A stretch of 17,231 nt of DNA from positions 1 through 17,231 of the forward strand of contig CANJCG010000022.1 in NCBI GenBank assembly GCA_947472655.1. The letters are read 5' to 3'. The first letter of the stretch is position 1. Each line of letters opens with the position of its first letter. The translations under genes and the position numbers were made by a program. The DNA is from Actinomycetota bacterium (GTDB taxonomy: Bacteria; Actinomycetota; Actinomycetes; S36-B12). Below are positions 1 through 6,612 of the stretch, in pieces. A model generated the notes under the pieces. The model saw only the letters and a program-made list of their open reading frames with translations. It made no database searches and was not told the origin of the DNA.

Positions 1-378
1 AAAGAACGTGAATCACGTCGTAACCAGACGCACACCATCATCAAGGAAATGAAACTCCGTCCAAAGATTGATCAGCACGATTATGAGACCAAAAAAGGTC
101 ACGTCGAGCGGTTCTTGAAAGCGGGAGACAAGGTCAAGATCACGATCATGTTCCGCGGACGCGAGCAGAGTCGTCCAGAACTAGGGATTCGTCTACTTGG
201 ACGCCTTGCTGAAGATGTGACTGAAGTTGGATTCGTCGAGGCTTCTCCAAAACAAGATGGCCGAAACATGATCATGGTTCTCGCCCCACATCGCCGCAAG
301 GCAGATGTAGTTAAGCCAAATCCTGTTGAAAGCGACTTTGCAGAGTTGCCCAGCCTAGACGTAGACGCTGAAGCCTAA
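1..378 (+). CDS. infC: Translation initiation factor IF-3, C-terminal part (5' end outside window)
   Basis: The reading frame is open from base 1 and gives about 125 residues of IF-3; the N-terminal domain lies upstream of the window. IF-3 binds the 30S subunit, keeps it apart from 50S and checks initiator tRNA and start codon. Visible family features are the linker region KERESRRNQ, the KLRPKIDQHDYETK segment, and the C-domain core KITIMFRGRE. The acidic tail after the C-domain (ending DVDAEA) is an actinobacterial-style extension. An in-frame ATG at 49 is internal to the domain and is not the real start. The gene is followed after 47 bases by rpmI and then rplT, the usual IF-3/L35/L20 operon. 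Identification is secure; only the gene's start and promoter are unseen. Confidence 0.96.
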   Translation, partial: KERESRRNQTHTIIKEMKLRPKIDQHDYETKKGHVERFLKAGDKVKITIMFRGREQSRPELGIRLLGRLAEDVTEVGFVEASPKQDGRNMIMVLAPHRRKADVVKPNPVESDFAELPSLDVDAEA

Positions 379-425
379 GCAGTATCCGCACCCCAAAGAT
401 TCCGAACAACAAGCAAAGGATCGAC

Positions 426-620
426 ATGCCAAAGCAGAAGACCCACAGTGGCGCCAAGAAGCGCTTCAAGGTCACAGGTACCGGAAAGATTACGCACGAG
501 CAGGCAGGCCGTCGTCACTTGATGGAAAGTAAGTCATCACGACGAGCTCGCCGTCTTGAGGGCGACAAGGTTCTTGCCCCTGGTGATGCTGCCCGAGTAA
601 AGAAAATGCTCGGTCGCTAG
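426..620 (+). CDS. rpmI: 50S ribosomal protein L35
   Basis: This is a 64-residue, very basic protein of the normal length for bacterial L35, a late-assembling 50S subunit protein. The N-terminus MPKQKTHSGAKKRFKVTGTG is the family signature, and the Lys/Arg-rich middle (HLMESKSSRRARRL) contacts rRNA. The start is fixed by the conserved N-terminus and by an AAAGGA Shine-Dalgarno-like stretch seven bases before the ATG. It is the middle gene of infC-rpmI-rplT and is presumably cotranscribed with both neighbours. Nothing unusual is seen in the sequence. Confidence 0.97.
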   Translation: MPKQKTHSGAKKRFKVTGTGKITHEQAGRRHLMESKSSRRARRLEGDKVLAPGDAARVKKMLGR

Positions 621-678
621 TCGTCTTTTCCCAATGATTTCGTCGCGAAGTGCGGCATAACGGTTCAGGAGCAATGAA

Positions 679-1044
679 ATGGCACGTGTAAAGCGGGCGG
701 TAAACGCCCATAAGAAGCGCCGCGAAATTCTCGAGCGCGCAAGTGGTTACCGCGGTCAACGTTCACGCTTGTATCGCAAGGCCAAGGAGCAGGTCACTCA
801 CTCCATGGTTTACGCGTACGCGGATCGTCGCACGCGTAAGGGCGATTTCCGACGTCTGTGGATTCAGCGCATCAATGCTGCTTCTCGGGCCAATGGAATG
901 ACGTACAACCGCTTCATCCAGGGACTTAAGGAAGCCAACATTCAGGTTGATCGCCGCATGCTCGCTGAGCTCGCAGTGAATGACCCAGCAACCTTTGCCA
1001 CCCTCGTGGGCATAGCAAAGGCTCACATCCCGGTTTCTGCGTAA
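679..1044 (+). CDS. rplT: 50S ribosomal protein L20
   Basis: This 121-residue basic protein starts MARVKRAVNAHKKRREILE, the conserved rRNA-binding N-terminal arm of L20. L20 binds 23S rRNA directly and is needed early in 50S assembly. In several bacteria it also represses its own operon by binding the mRNA; no such mRNA site could be identified here. The conserved segments RSRLYRKAKEQ and FRRLWIQRINAA are present. A good AGGAG ribosome site lies just before the start, and an out-of-frame ATG at 674 is ignored. It is the last gene of the ribosomal operon. A 10-bp palindrome lies just after the stop codon, and a terminator-like hairpin lies about 75 bases further on, inside the next gene. Confidence 0.97.
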   Translation: MARVKRAVNAHKKRREILERASGYRGQRSRLYRKAKEQVTHSMVYAYADRRTRKGDFRRLWIQRINAASRANGMTYNRFIQGLKEANIQVDRRMLAELAVNDPATFATLVGIAKAHIPVSA

Positions 1045-1045
1045 C

Positions 1046-1055
1046 GTTGTACAAC
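1046..1055. other. 10-bp perfect palindrome after rplT
   Basis: GTTGTACAAC is a perfect inverted repeat immediately after the rplT stop codon and before the likely methyltransferase start at 1062. It could be an operator half, or simply chance in a short gap. No promoter hexamers could be fitted around it. Confidence 0.3.
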
Positions 1056-1061
1056 AATCGT

Positions 1062-1856
1062 GTGACGCTGACGTCCCGGAGTTCGGACCGGGTCGTCGCC
1101 GTTCGACACCTGCACTCAAGGAAAGGCCGGCGTGATGCCGGCCTTTTCCTTGTTGAAGGGCCACAAGCAGTTCGAGAGGCGGCACACACTCCGTTACTTC
1201 ACGAGGTCTTTGTGACTGAAGGTCTCTCGCTTGAATCCATGGAGATAGCAACGCAGGTTCCGGTCACCTACGTGAGTGAACGTGTTATGCGGGCTATCGC
1301 TGAAACTGACACGCCACAAGGGGTCGTCGCAGTCTGTCGGTGGGAGTCCGCGGAGCTTGATGTGGTCTTCGGTGGCGGCGGGAAACCTTCAGTACTACTT
1401 GACGGGGTGAGCGACCCGGGCAATGCAGGAACGATTATTCGCACGGCCGACGCTGCCGGGGCGGCAGGAATCGCTTTCACCGCAGGTTCGGTGGATCCCA
1501 CCAACGGTAAATGTGTGCGGTCAAGTGCCGGTTCCCTCTTCCACTTGCCGATCGTCACAGAGGTTTCGCTGGACCAAGTTCGTGCCGGTATTCATCCTTC
1601 TCGCATGGTGTTCGCAGTTGCAACTGGTGATGCTGCATTGGATGTCTTTGACTGGTTAAGTTCAGTACCGAAGACACAGTCAATCTGCTGGATTTTTGGG
1701 GCTGAAGCACCTGGCGTGAGCCAAGAAGCCCGGGCGATGGCCGATGTGCAGGTACGTATTCCGCTCTATGGGCGTGCGGAATCTCTCAACGTAGCTGCTG
1801 CAGCGGCCGTATGTCTGTACGCCGATGCAGCGCGCTTGCATGGGAAACTGAGATAA
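1062..1856 (+). CDS. TrmH-family (SPOUT) RNA 2'-O-methyltransferase
   Basis: The product is a SpoU/TrmH-type methyltransferase of about 264 residues, predicted to transfer a methyl group from S-adenosylmethionine to a ribose 2'-OH in rRNA or tRNA; the exact nucleotide cannot be told. An N-terminal substrate-binding domain (VVAVRHLHSRKGR...LFLVEGPQAVREA) precedes the knotted SPOUT domain. Numbered from a TTG at 1047, motif 1 is DPGNAGTIIRTADA (123-136), motif 2 is FGAEAPGV (217-224) and motif 3 is RIPLYGRAESLNVA (237-250). The usual GNEA of motif 2 reads GAEA. GTG at 1062 is preferred because family similarity begins right after it; TTG at 1047 is the alternative, and neither has a clear ribosome site. 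This gene commonly sits between rplT and pheS in actinobacteria. Codons 20-30 encode a strong terminator-like hairpin. Confidence 0.9.
   Translation: MTLTSRSSDRVVAVRHLHSRKGRRDAGLFLVEGPQAVREAAHTPLLHEVFVTEGLSLESMEIATQVPVTYVSERVMRAIAETDTPQGVVAVCRWESAELDVVFGGGGKPSVLLDGVSDPGNAGTIIRTADAAGAAGIAFTAGSVDPTNGKCVRSSAGSLFHLPIVTEVSLDQVRAGIHPSRMVFAVATGDAALDVFDWLSSVPKTQSICWIFGAEAPGVSQEARAMADVQVRIPLYGRAESLNVAAAAAVCLYADAARLHGKLR
1118..1151 (+). terminator. Rho-independent-type hairpin inside the methyltransferase 5' coding region
   Basis: AAAGGCCGGC (1122-1131) pairs perfectly with GCCGGCCTTT (1137-1146) around a GTGAT loop. A further AAGG/CCTT (1118-1121 with 1148-1151) extends the stem to 14 bp with one bulged T at 1147. 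The downstream strand is T-rich (TTTTCCTTGTT). This is the shape of an intrinsic terminator for infC-rpmI-rplT, about 75 bases after the rplT stop. The reading frame through it encodes conserved family residues, so the same bases serve as coding sequence. Termination activity is inferred, not shown. Confidence 0.65.
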
Positions 1857-1877
1857 CTCGATGCGAAAGGGTGTGCC

Positions 1878-2699
1878 ATGTCGTACCTAAAGCTTCCTAT
1901 CCTCAGTGAAACTGGCTTCGTCATTGTTGATTCATACGATCAGAGTGCAGATCCTCGTGAGTGGGACAACTTGGTCTACGTTGACTGGAAGTCTTCGGGG
2001 GATACGCGATTCGCTCCGCTGGCCAGTGCCTATGGCGATATGGAATGCGATGGCTTCTGGAATCACACACCGCCCAAGACCGATAAAGATGGTGTTTGGG
2101 TGGATGAGAATGTTGCGATTGCGCCGATCCTGACCCAGCGCGCAAAAGAATTTGAAGCAAATATCGGGCGCTGTCGGGTGATTGAACTGCAGCCAAATAC
2201 ATACGCCGATGCGATCTACAATCTGCATCGAGACGATAACAATCGCCTCAACCCCGAAGGCACTGGCTGGATTGTTCGGGCTTTCTTTAATCTTACGGAT
2301 GACCAAGATTCTGTGATGGTGCTGCGCGAAGACAAAGATGACCCCGCAACCGAAACGCGGGTACCACTGCCGGCAGGTGCGCAGGTCGTGATCGATACGC
2401 AACGCCTGTATCACGCAGTTTGGCACCCAGGGAATAAGCCGCGCTACTGCCTGATCACCTCACTTGAGTCTGGTCCACAACTTGATGAGTGGATCGCATC
2501 TCGGCACCCTCATGTAGATAGCCAAGCACCCGACCTAGAACCAGCATTTATTGCTGAGTCGCAGGGTCAGGCTGAAGCCAAACGCGCTGCGCGTGCAGCG
2601 GCGTTAGCGCAGCAAGGTAAGAATCCAAAATTTGGCGACGGCACTATGGCGTTTGCACAAGATGATGAATACGGCCAGGAAGTGATGTCTGAAGCATGA
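1878..2699 (+). CDS. Putative 2-oxoglutarate/Fe(II)-dependent oxygenase, AspH-like, coupled to cysD
   Basis: This 273-residue soluble protein has no signal peptide or membrane segment. It shows the non-haem iron triad of a double-stranded beta-helix oxygenase: His117 and Asp119 in NLHRDDNN, then distal His179 in YHAVWHPG, with Arg189 ten residues on placed to bind 2-oxoglutarate. Arg134 in GWIVRAFFNL resembles the arginine of aspartyl/asparaginyl beta-hydroxylase-type enzymes, so that superfamily is the best guess; the substrate is unknown. The last ~50 residues form an Ala/Gln/Lys-rich then acidic tail (AEAKRAARAAALAQQ) outside the catalytic fold. The ATG at 1878 has a GAAAGGG ribosome site. 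The stop overlaps the cysD start (ATGA at 2696-2699), implying cotranslation with sulfate activation. The family call rests on motif spacing alone. Confidence 0.72.
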   Translation: MSYLKLPILSETGFVIVDSYDQSADPREWDNLVYVDWKSSGDTRFAPLASAYGDMECDGFWNHTPPKTDKDGVWVDENVAIAPILTQRAKEFEANIGRCRVIELQPNTYADAIYNLHRDDNNRLNPEGTGWIVRAFFNLTDDQDSVMVLREDKDDPATETRVPLPAGAQVVIDTQRLYHAVWHPGNKPRYCLITSLESGPQLDEWIASRHPHVDSQAPDLEPAFIAESQGQAEAKRAARAAALAQQGKNPKFGDGTMAFAQDDEYGQEVMSEA

Positions 2700-3607
2700 C
2701 CAACGTTCCCTATGAAGCAGTTCTCGATGCACTCGAGGCAGAAGCTATCCACATTTACCGCGAGACTGCTGCCGCGTTTCGCAATCCAGTATTGCTCTAC
2801 AGCATCGGCAAGGACTCTTCAGTCTTGCTTCATTTAGCGCTGAAGGCTTTTGCGCCGGCATCGATTCCATTCCCGGTGATGCATGTGGACACGACGTGGA
2901 AGTTCAAGGAAATGATCGCTTTTCGTGATCAGCGGGTCGCAGAGCTCGGACTTGATATGAAAATTTCAACAAATGCGCAAGGGGTCGCGGATAACGTCAG
3001 CCCGTTCACACACGGCACTCATGAGTACACCCGAATTATGAAAACAGTTGCGCTGCGTGAGGGCATCGATAAGTACGGCTTTGATGCCGCGATTGGTGGC
3101 GCCCGTCGCGATGAAGAGCGCAGTCGTGCCAAAGAGCGGGTTTTTTCCCTGCGGGAGCCAGGACACCGCTGGGAGCCGCGTAAACAGCGTCCTGAGTTTT
3201 GGCGCACGGCCAACACTTCTTTAGCTGAGGGTCAGTCGATGCGGGTGTTCCCGCTTTCTAACTGGACTGAGCTGGATGTTTGGCGCTACATCCGTCGTGA
3301 AAATATTGCAATCCCGAGCCTGTACTACTCAAAACCACGTCCGGTAGTTGAGCGCGATGGCGCTTTGATCATGGTTGATGATGAGCGCTTTCCGCTTCGC
3401 GATGGTGAGGTAGTTGAAATGCGGTCTGTGCGTTTTCGCACATTGGGCTGTTATCCACTTACGGGGGCTGTGGAGTCAGAGGCTGACAACATCGACGATC
3501 TCATTACCGAAATGGAAATATCTAGAATTTCAGAACGCGCCGGTCGATTGATCGATGGTGAAGGTGGCGGTTCGATGGAAGCCAAGAAGGCGGAGGGTTA
3601 CTTCTAA
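2696..3607 (+). CDS. cysD: Sulfate adenylyltransferase subunit 2 (small, catalytic subunit)
   Basis: CysD is the ATP pyrophosphatase-fold subunit that adenylates sulfate to adenosine 5'-phosphosulfate (APS), with GTP hydrolysis by CysN driving the reaction. At 303 residues it has the normal length. The PP-loop is YSIGKDSS (35-42). The family blocks GGARRDEERSRAKER (134-148) and RFRTLGCYPLTGAV (246-259) are intact. It starts within the stop codon of the oxygenase gene (ATGA) and its own TAA is followed at once by the cysNC ATG, so the three genes form one coupled unit. No dedicated promoter is visible in the short gap before the oxygenase. No sulfate transporter, CysH or CysQ is in the window, so whether the product feeds cysteine synthesis or sulfation is open. 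Confidence 0.96.
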   Translation: MTNVPYEAVLDALEAEAIHIYRETAAAFRNPVLLYSIGKDSSVLLHLALKAFAPASIPFPVMHVDTTWKFKEMIAFRDQRVAELGLDMKISTNAQGVADNVSPFTHGTHEYTRIMKTVALREGIDKYGFDAAIGGARRDEERSRAKERVFSLREPGHRWEPRKQRPEFWRTANTSLAEGQSMRVFPLSNWTELDVWRYIRRENIAIPSLYYSKPRPVVERDGALIMVDDERFPLRDGEVVEMRSVRFRTLGCYPLTGAVESEADNIDDLITEMEISRISERAGRLIDGEGGGSMEAKKAEGYF

Positions 3608-5446
3608 ATGTCCACCATCACACCAGTACTTCACCTTGTTACGTGCGGCTCAGTAGACGACGGCAAGTCCACCCTGATTGGCCGCTTGCTCGTTGAAACT
3701 GAAAGCGTTCCAATCGATCAACTCGAGTATGCCAAGCGCACGCGCCGAGGTGGATCAACCATTCCTGTTGGAGAAGTTGACTATTCCCTTTTGACCGATG
3801 GACTCGAAGCAGAACGCGAGCAAGGCATCACAATTGACGTGGCTTACCGTCACATGAATTTGCCTAATGGTCGTCGCGTTTTGATCGCTGATGCACCGGG
3901 ACACGAGCAATACACGCGCAATATGGCAGTCGCGGCATCCAATGGCGATGTTGCGGTGCTCCTCGTTGATGCTGCGCGCGGAGTCCGCCCTCAAACTCAT
4001 CGCCACCTCACTGTTTGTGCGCTTATGGGTGTCAAAACTGTGATCATCGCTGTGAACAAAATGGATCTTGTTAATTTTGATCACGCGACATTCGAAGAAA
4101 TTGTTGGAACTGTCCGTACGTCGGCTGCCCGGCTTGACGTCGAAGAAGTAATTGCCATCCCAATGAGTGCTTTTACTGGCGACAACGTCACTAAGGCCAG
4201 CGATTCCATGAAGTGGTATCACGGCCCGACCTTGCTTGAAGCATTAGCTCAGTGGCAACCCGGTGCGGATCCAGAAGAAGGGCCATTCAGGTTCCCAGTT
4301 CAGTATGTTGTGCGCGCTGAAGGAAACTTCCGTGGTTACGCGGGAACAGTGGTGTCAGGATCAGTGAAGCCAGGCGACTCGATCGTCGTGGCTGATTCAG
4401 GGCGCCCAGCAATTGTTGATCGCATTGTCACCTACGACGGTGATCTTGAAATAGCTGTTGCTGGACAGGCGGTAACACTGACTCTCGATCACGAAGTTGA
4501 CGTAACTCGAGGTGATGTCATTTCCGGTGATGATCAATTACAGCCAGCAGATCGATTCTCTGTTGACATGGTGTGGCTCAGTGAAGAGCCTTTAGCGCAT
4601 GGTCGTTCGTATCTGTTGGTGTCTGGCTCAAGATCAGTCCCAGCGACGGTTACAAATGTGCGTAACCGACTCGATGTTGTCACGGGGCAAGAACATGCAG
4701 CCCGAGTTCTGGAAATGAACGAAATCGGTCGAGTTGAAATTGCAACTGACCGACCACTCCCAATGGATCCCTATGCAATTTCGCGCGATACCGGTGGCTT
4801 TCTGCTCGTGGACCGAGTGACTGCTGACACCGTTGCGGCTGGCTTAACCCGCCACGCGATGCGTCGAGCCTTCAATGTCGTCGCTCATAACTACGACGTG
4901 AACCGAGAAGCACGTGAAGTGCTGATGGGTCACCAAGGCAGAGTCCTGTGGCTCACCGGACTTCCTGGGTCAGGCAAGTCGACAATTTCTGATGCTGCGG
5001 TGCGCAAGTTGCATGCCCTCGGGGTACACACCTACGTTCTCGATGGCGACAACGTGCGCATGGGTCTTAATAAGGATCTGGGCTTCACTCCTGAGGATCG
5101 TGCGGAGAATGTTCGTCGAGTTGCTGAAGTTGCCAAGCTAATGATGGATGCAGGCGTTGTGGTCTTTGTGGCATTGGTTTCACCATTTCGATCAGATCGA
5201 CGCGCGGCGAAAGAGTTGTTCGACGCAGGCGATTTCCTTGAGGTCTATATCGACACTCCTGTTGAGGTTTGCGCAGAACGGGACCCCAAGGGCCTCTATG
5301 CCAAGGCTACTGCTGGGAACCTGCCTAACATGACGGGTGCCGGGCAAGACTATGAAGCTCCTGAGCACCCAGATTTGGTTCTTCATGGTGTGGGCGACCT
5401 TGATATTGCCGCCTCCCTATTGGTGCAGGAGATCCTCGGCGAGTGA
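3608..5446 (+). CDS. cysNC: Bifunctional sulfate adenylyltransferase subunit 1 / APS kinase (CysN-CysC fusion)
   Basis: A 612-residue fusion carries two steps of sulfate activation. The N-terminal GTPase (CysN) shows the P-loop GSVDDGKST (14-22), switch motif DAPGH (95-99) and NKMD (150-153), followed by EF-Tu-like beta-barrel domains to about residue 420. The C-terminal APS kinase (CysC, from about 440) has Walker A GLPGSGKST (451-459), the LDGDNVRMGLNKDLGF block, SPFRSDR, and YEAPEHPDL near the end. CysN powers APS formation by CysD; CysC phosphorylates APS to PAPS. CysN-CysC fusions are known in actinobacteria and proteobacteria. The ATG directly follows the cysD stop, and a GGAGG ribosome site lies within the end of cysD. 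All key motifs are intact, so both activities should be functional. The gene ends ten bases before a hairpin. Confidence 0.96.
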   Translation: MSTITPVLHLVTCGSVDDGKSTLIGRLLVETESVPIDQLEYAKRTRRGGSTIPVGEVDYSLLTDGLEAEREQGITIDVAYRHMNLPNGRRVLIADAPGHEQYTRNMAVAASNGDVAVLLVDAARGVRPQTHRHLTVCALMGVKTVIIAVNKMDLVNFDHATFEEIVGTVRTSAARLDVEEVIAIPMSAFTGDNVTKASDSMKWYHGPTLLEALAQWQPGADPEEGPFRFPVQYVVRAEGNFRGYAGTVVSGSVKPGDSIVVADSGRPAIVDRIVTYDGDLEIAVAGQAVTLTLDHEVDVTRGDVISGDDQLQPADRFSVDMVWLSEEPLAHGRSYLLVSGSRSVPATVTNVRNRLDVVTGQEHAARVLEMNEIGRVEIATDRPLPMDPYAISRDTGGFLLVDRVTADTVAAGLTRHAMRRAFNVVAHNYDVNREAREVLMGHQGRVLWLTGLPGSGKSTISDAAVRKLHALGVHTYVLDGDNVRMGLNKDLGFTPEDRAENVRRVAEVAKLMMDAGVVVFVALVSPFRSDRRAAKELFDAGDFLEVYIDTPVEVCAERDPKGLYAKATAGNLPNMTGAGQDYEAPEHPDLVLHGVGDLDIAASLLVQEILGE

Positions 5447-5456
5447 TTCGTTGAGG

Positions 5457-5480
5457 ATGGCTCCAGCTTGCGAGAGCCAT
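5457..5480 (+). terminator. Hairpin after cysNC
   Basis: ATGGCTC (5457-5463) and GAGCCAT (5474-5480) are perfect 7-bp inverted arms around a 10-base loop, starting ten bases after the cysNC stop. There is no U-tract, which is common for actinobacterial terminators but weakens the call. It could instead be a regulatory stem for the pheS start 22 bases further on. Confidence 0.45.
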
Positions 5481-5487
5481 AACGTGA

Positions 5488-5493
5488 CATACT
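5488..5493 (+). promoter_or_regulatory. Possible -10 element for pheST
   Basis: CATACT matches four of six bases of TATAAT and lies nine bases before the pheS ATG; no convincing -35 is seen. No Shine-Dalgarno sequence precedes the ATG, so a near-leaderless pheS mRNA would fit. This is a weak call made from position and the lack of a ribosome site. Confidence 0.3.
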
Positions 5494-5502
5494 CGGCGCC
5501 TG

Positions 5503-6612
5503 ATGTCTGGTCCGAATACTTCATTTGATCCTAAGCAGGTATCTGCGCTGAGCGCGGAGTCTGTTGACTTCGTCGTGTCCGAAGCACTGCTTGCCATCCG
5601 TGCGGCCAGCGACCTCGTTACTCTCAAAGAGGTTCGCCTAGCTCACGCTGGTGATCGATCACCGTTATCGCTTGCTAACAGAGAAATTGGTGCGCTGCCC
5701 CCAGCCGCTAAAGCGGAGGCCGGCAAGCGCATGGGCATTGCCCGTGGACAAATTAAAGAGGCTCTTGATCTGCGTGAGAGCGAACTACAGGACGCACGCG
5801 ACAGTGCGGTTCTGACGCAGGAAACCGTCGATGTGACGCTTCCAGTTGACCGTACAGCTCTCGGTGGCCGTCACCCGCTCACCACCTTGATGGAGCGAAT
5901 CTGCGATGTTTTTATCGCGATGGGTTATGACGTTGCCGAGGGACCGGAGGTCGAGGCTGATTGGGTGAATTTCGATGCCCTTAATGTGCCACCTGATCAT
6001 CCGGCGCGAACAATGCAAGATACGTTTTATGTCGAGTCTCCTGAGAGCGGAGTAGTGCTGCGCACGCAGACTTCGCCGATCCAGATCCGCGCCATGCTTG
6101 ATCGTGAAGTGCCGATTTACGTCGTTGCTCCTGGCCGCGTATTTCGCACTGATGAACTTGATGCAACCCATACACCTGTGTTTCACCAGGTTGAAGGGCT
6201 TGCGGTTGACGTTGGTCTGACGATGGCTGACCTGAAAGGCACCTTGGATCACTTCGCTCAATCAATGTTCGGAGAAGGTATTCGCACTCGCCTTCGTCCA
6301 TCATATTTTCCATTTACTGAACCGAGTGCTGAGATCGATTTGCAATGCTTCGTGTGCAGAGGTGAATCGATAAACCACCCAGAGAAGCCTTGCCGAACTT
6401 GTGGCAGCGAAGGTTGGATTGAGTGGGGTGGTTGCGGCATGGTTAATCCAAGAGTCCTGCGAGCAGTAGGCATCGACTCTGAGCGTTACCGCGGTTTCGC
6501 CTTTGGTATGGGAATTGAGCGAACGTTGATGTTCCGTAACGGGGTAACTGACATGCGCGACATGGTCGAGGGCGATATTCGCTTCACTCGCGCTTTTGGG
6601 CTGGAGTCCTGA
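5503..6612 (+). CDS. pheS: Phenylalanine--tRNA ligase alpha subunit
   Basis: The 369-residue alpha subunit holds the catalytic class II core of the alpha2-beta2 enzyme that charges tRNA-Phe. Residues 1-105 form the helical tRNA-contacting arm. The class II core follows: RTQTSPIQIRAM (187-198), GRVFRTDELDATHTPVFHQ (211-229), YFPFTEPSAEIDL (268-280) and GFAFGMGIERTLMFRNG (331-347). An insert carries paired cysteines CFVC (282-285) and CRTC (297-300), a possible zinc site that I recall from other actinobacterial PheS proteins. There is no ribosome site before the ATG at 5503; the start is chosen because the N-terminal arm then has normal length. The stop overlaps the pheT start by one base (TGATG), ensuring equal subunit synthesis. 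Confidence 0.96.
   Translation: MSGPNTSFDPKQVSALSAESVDFVVSEALLAIRAASDLVTLKEVRLAHAGDRSPLSLANREIGALPPAAKAEAGKRMGIARGQIKEALDLRESELQDARDSAVLTQETVDVTLPVDRTALGGRHPLTTLMERICDVFIAMGYDVAEGPEVEADWVNFDALNVPPDHPARTMQDTFYVESPESGVVLRTQTSPIQIRAMLDREVPIYVVAPGRVFRTDELDATHTPVFHQVEGLAVDVGLTMADLKGTLDHFAQSMFGEGIRTRLRPSYFPFTEPSAEIDLQCFVCRGESINHPEKPCRTCGSEGWIEWGGCGMVNPRVLRAVGIDSERYRGFAFGMGIERTLMFRNGVTDMRDMVEGDIRFTRAFGLES

Noticed and set aside
763..1251. 162-codon antisense open frame across rplT and the methyltransferase
   Set aside because: Composition follows the two real genes on the other strand; no recognisable domain or start signal.
1932..2426. 164-codon antisense open frame within the oxygenase gene
   Set aside because: The forward frame has a catalytic motif, ribosome site and cysD overlap; the reverse frame has none of these.
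3131..3160. T-run with G/C arms in cysD as an internal terminator
   Set aside because: The arms do not form a stable stem before the T-run and the site is in mid-gene of a coupled operon.
3755..4222. 155-codon antisense open frame within cysNC
   Set aside because: It is a shadow of the strongly conserved GTPase coding frame, with no family resemblance and no ribosome site.
5785..6261. 158-codon antisense open frame in pheS
   Set aside because: Shadow of the conserved PheS core; no independent evidence of coding.
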